From: an uncultured Clostridia bacterium
GTDB lineage: Bacteria > Bacillota > Clostridia > Oscillospirales > Acutalibacteraceae
Length of the DNA stretch: 15,220 nucleotides
Assembly: GCA_947623215.1 (NCBI GenBank)
Contig: CANQGN010000015.1
Coordinates: 1-15,220, forward strand
Reading direction: 5' to 3'
The position numbers were made by a program, and so were the translations under genes. Below the pieces are notes generated by a model. It was not told the origin of the DNA and did no database searches. It saw nothing but the letters and a program-made list of their open reading frames with translations. Shown piece by piece: positions 14,657 to 15,220 of the stretch; the stretch's first letter is position 1, and every line of letters starts with the position of its first letter.

Positions 14657-15220
14657 ATGATGTGGTTGAGCGCGTCTTACATGCAATACTACGTGTTTAT
14701 GCTGCCGGCGCTGCTGCTGGTGCTGGCGGCGCAGGCCATGGTGAGCGGCGCTTACCGGCGCTACAGCGCCCGCCCGCTTGCCGCGGGCTTAACGGGCGAG
14801 CAGGTGGCCCGGCAGGTGCTGCAGGCCGCCGGTATTACAGACGTGGCGGTGCAGCCGGTGCGGGGGCAAATGACCGACCATTACCACCCCGCCAAAAAGA
14901 CGATATTTTTAAGCGAAGGGGTGTTTCACGCCGCCACCATTGCCGCGGCGGGCATTGCCGCGCACGAGGCGGGGCACGCCGTACAGCACGCGCGGGGATA
15001 TGTGCCGGTGCGCATTCGCACCGCGCTGGTACCGGTGTGCAACGTGGCTTCTACCATCGGCTTGCCGCTCGCTATTTTGGGGGCGGTGTTTGGGGCCTTT
15101 GCGCTGGTAAACATTGGGCTGCTGCTTTTTGCCGCCGCCACGCTTTTTCAACTGGTTACCCTGCCGGTAGAATTGAATGCCAGCCACCGCGCCATGCAGT
15201 TTTTACGCCAAAACCCCGCC
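14657..15220 (+). CDS. Neutral zinc metallopeptidase, YugP/Zn_peptidase_2 family (3' end cut by window)
   Basis: There are 188 codons in the window and the frame is still open at the end. The ATG at 14657 follows AGAGGA (14641-14646). One membrane helix lies at about 11-29, the zinc-binding HEAGH motif at 103-107 within AAHEAGHAVQHA, two more hydrophobic segments at about 122-170, and the conserved LPVELNASHRAM at 169-180. This pattern is the Zn_peptidase_2 (YugP) family of membrane metallopeptidases. The substrate is not known. Its place directly after fmt is common in Clostridia, where rsmB often comes next. Confidence 0.9.
   Translation, partial: MMWLSASYMQYYVFMLPALLLVLAAQAMVSGAYRRYSARPLAAGLTGEQVARQVLQAAGITDVAVQPVRGQMTDHYHPAKKTIFLSEGVFHAATIAAAGIAAHEAGHAVQHARGYVPVRIRTALVPVCNVASTIGLPLAILGAVFGAFALVNIGLLLFAAATLFQLVTLPVELNASHRAMQFLRQNPA

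Noticed and set aside
1..15220. CRISPR arrays, insertion sequences, prophage genes or tRNA genes
   Set aside because: I found no direct-repeat arrays, transposase motifs or tRNA-like cloverleaf; nearly every base is accounted for by metabolic or housekeeping genes.

Overview
The window carries about a dozen genes, all on the + strand, with almost no non-coding DNA (the longest gene-free stretch is about 100 bp). The DNA is GC-rich. The block yicC-remA-gmk-rpoZ-priA-def-fmt-zinc metallopeptidase follows the Bacillota gene order. RemA, a SpoIIE-type phosphatase, an [FeFe]-hydrogenase-like sensor and a YugP-type peptidase after fmt point to an anaerobic Clostridia, perhaps of the Oscillospirales. 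That assignment is inferred from gene content and order, not from a phylogeny.

Positions 1-3231 hold an electron-transfer and transport cluster: the C-terminal part of a double-[4Fe-4S] protein, a fumarate reductase/succinate dehydrogenase-type flavoprotein with its catalytic residues intact, and a short AspT/YidE-type membrane exchanger whose start overlaps the flavoprotein stop.

Positions 3291-6440 hold a redox-signalling cassette: a thioredoxin-like [2Fe-2S] protein, a group C (HydS/HfsB-like) [FeFe]-hydrogenase homologue with a PAS domain, and an overlapping SpoIIE/PP2C phosphatase. The hydrogenase keeps all four cysteine ligands of the H-cluster. By eye it has lost four second-sphere residues typical of catalytic enzymes, so it looks like a sensor rather than a hydrogen producer. 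A 13-bp perfect hairpin lies just upstream of it. An aspartate-aminotransferase-family enzyme and a membrane-anchored alpha/beta hydrolase follow. A speculative reading is that aspartate is taken up, deaminated and reduced to succinate as an electron sink, while the cassette reports H2 or redox state.

Positions 8729-15220 hold the housekeeping operon. It starts from a perfect-consensus sigma-A promoter (TTGACA, 17 nt, TATAAT) whose -35 box overlaps the hydrolase stop codon. The genes are yicC, remA, gmk, rpoZ, priA, a damaged def, fmt, and a zinc metallopeptidase cut by the window end. coaBC, which lies between rpoZ and priA in Bacillus, is absent.

The most surprising single observation is in def. 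Its sequence breaks off inside the zinc-binding HExDH motif and runs in frame, with no stop, into a complete fmt. This is either a real deletion that inactivates this deformylase copy or an assembly error.
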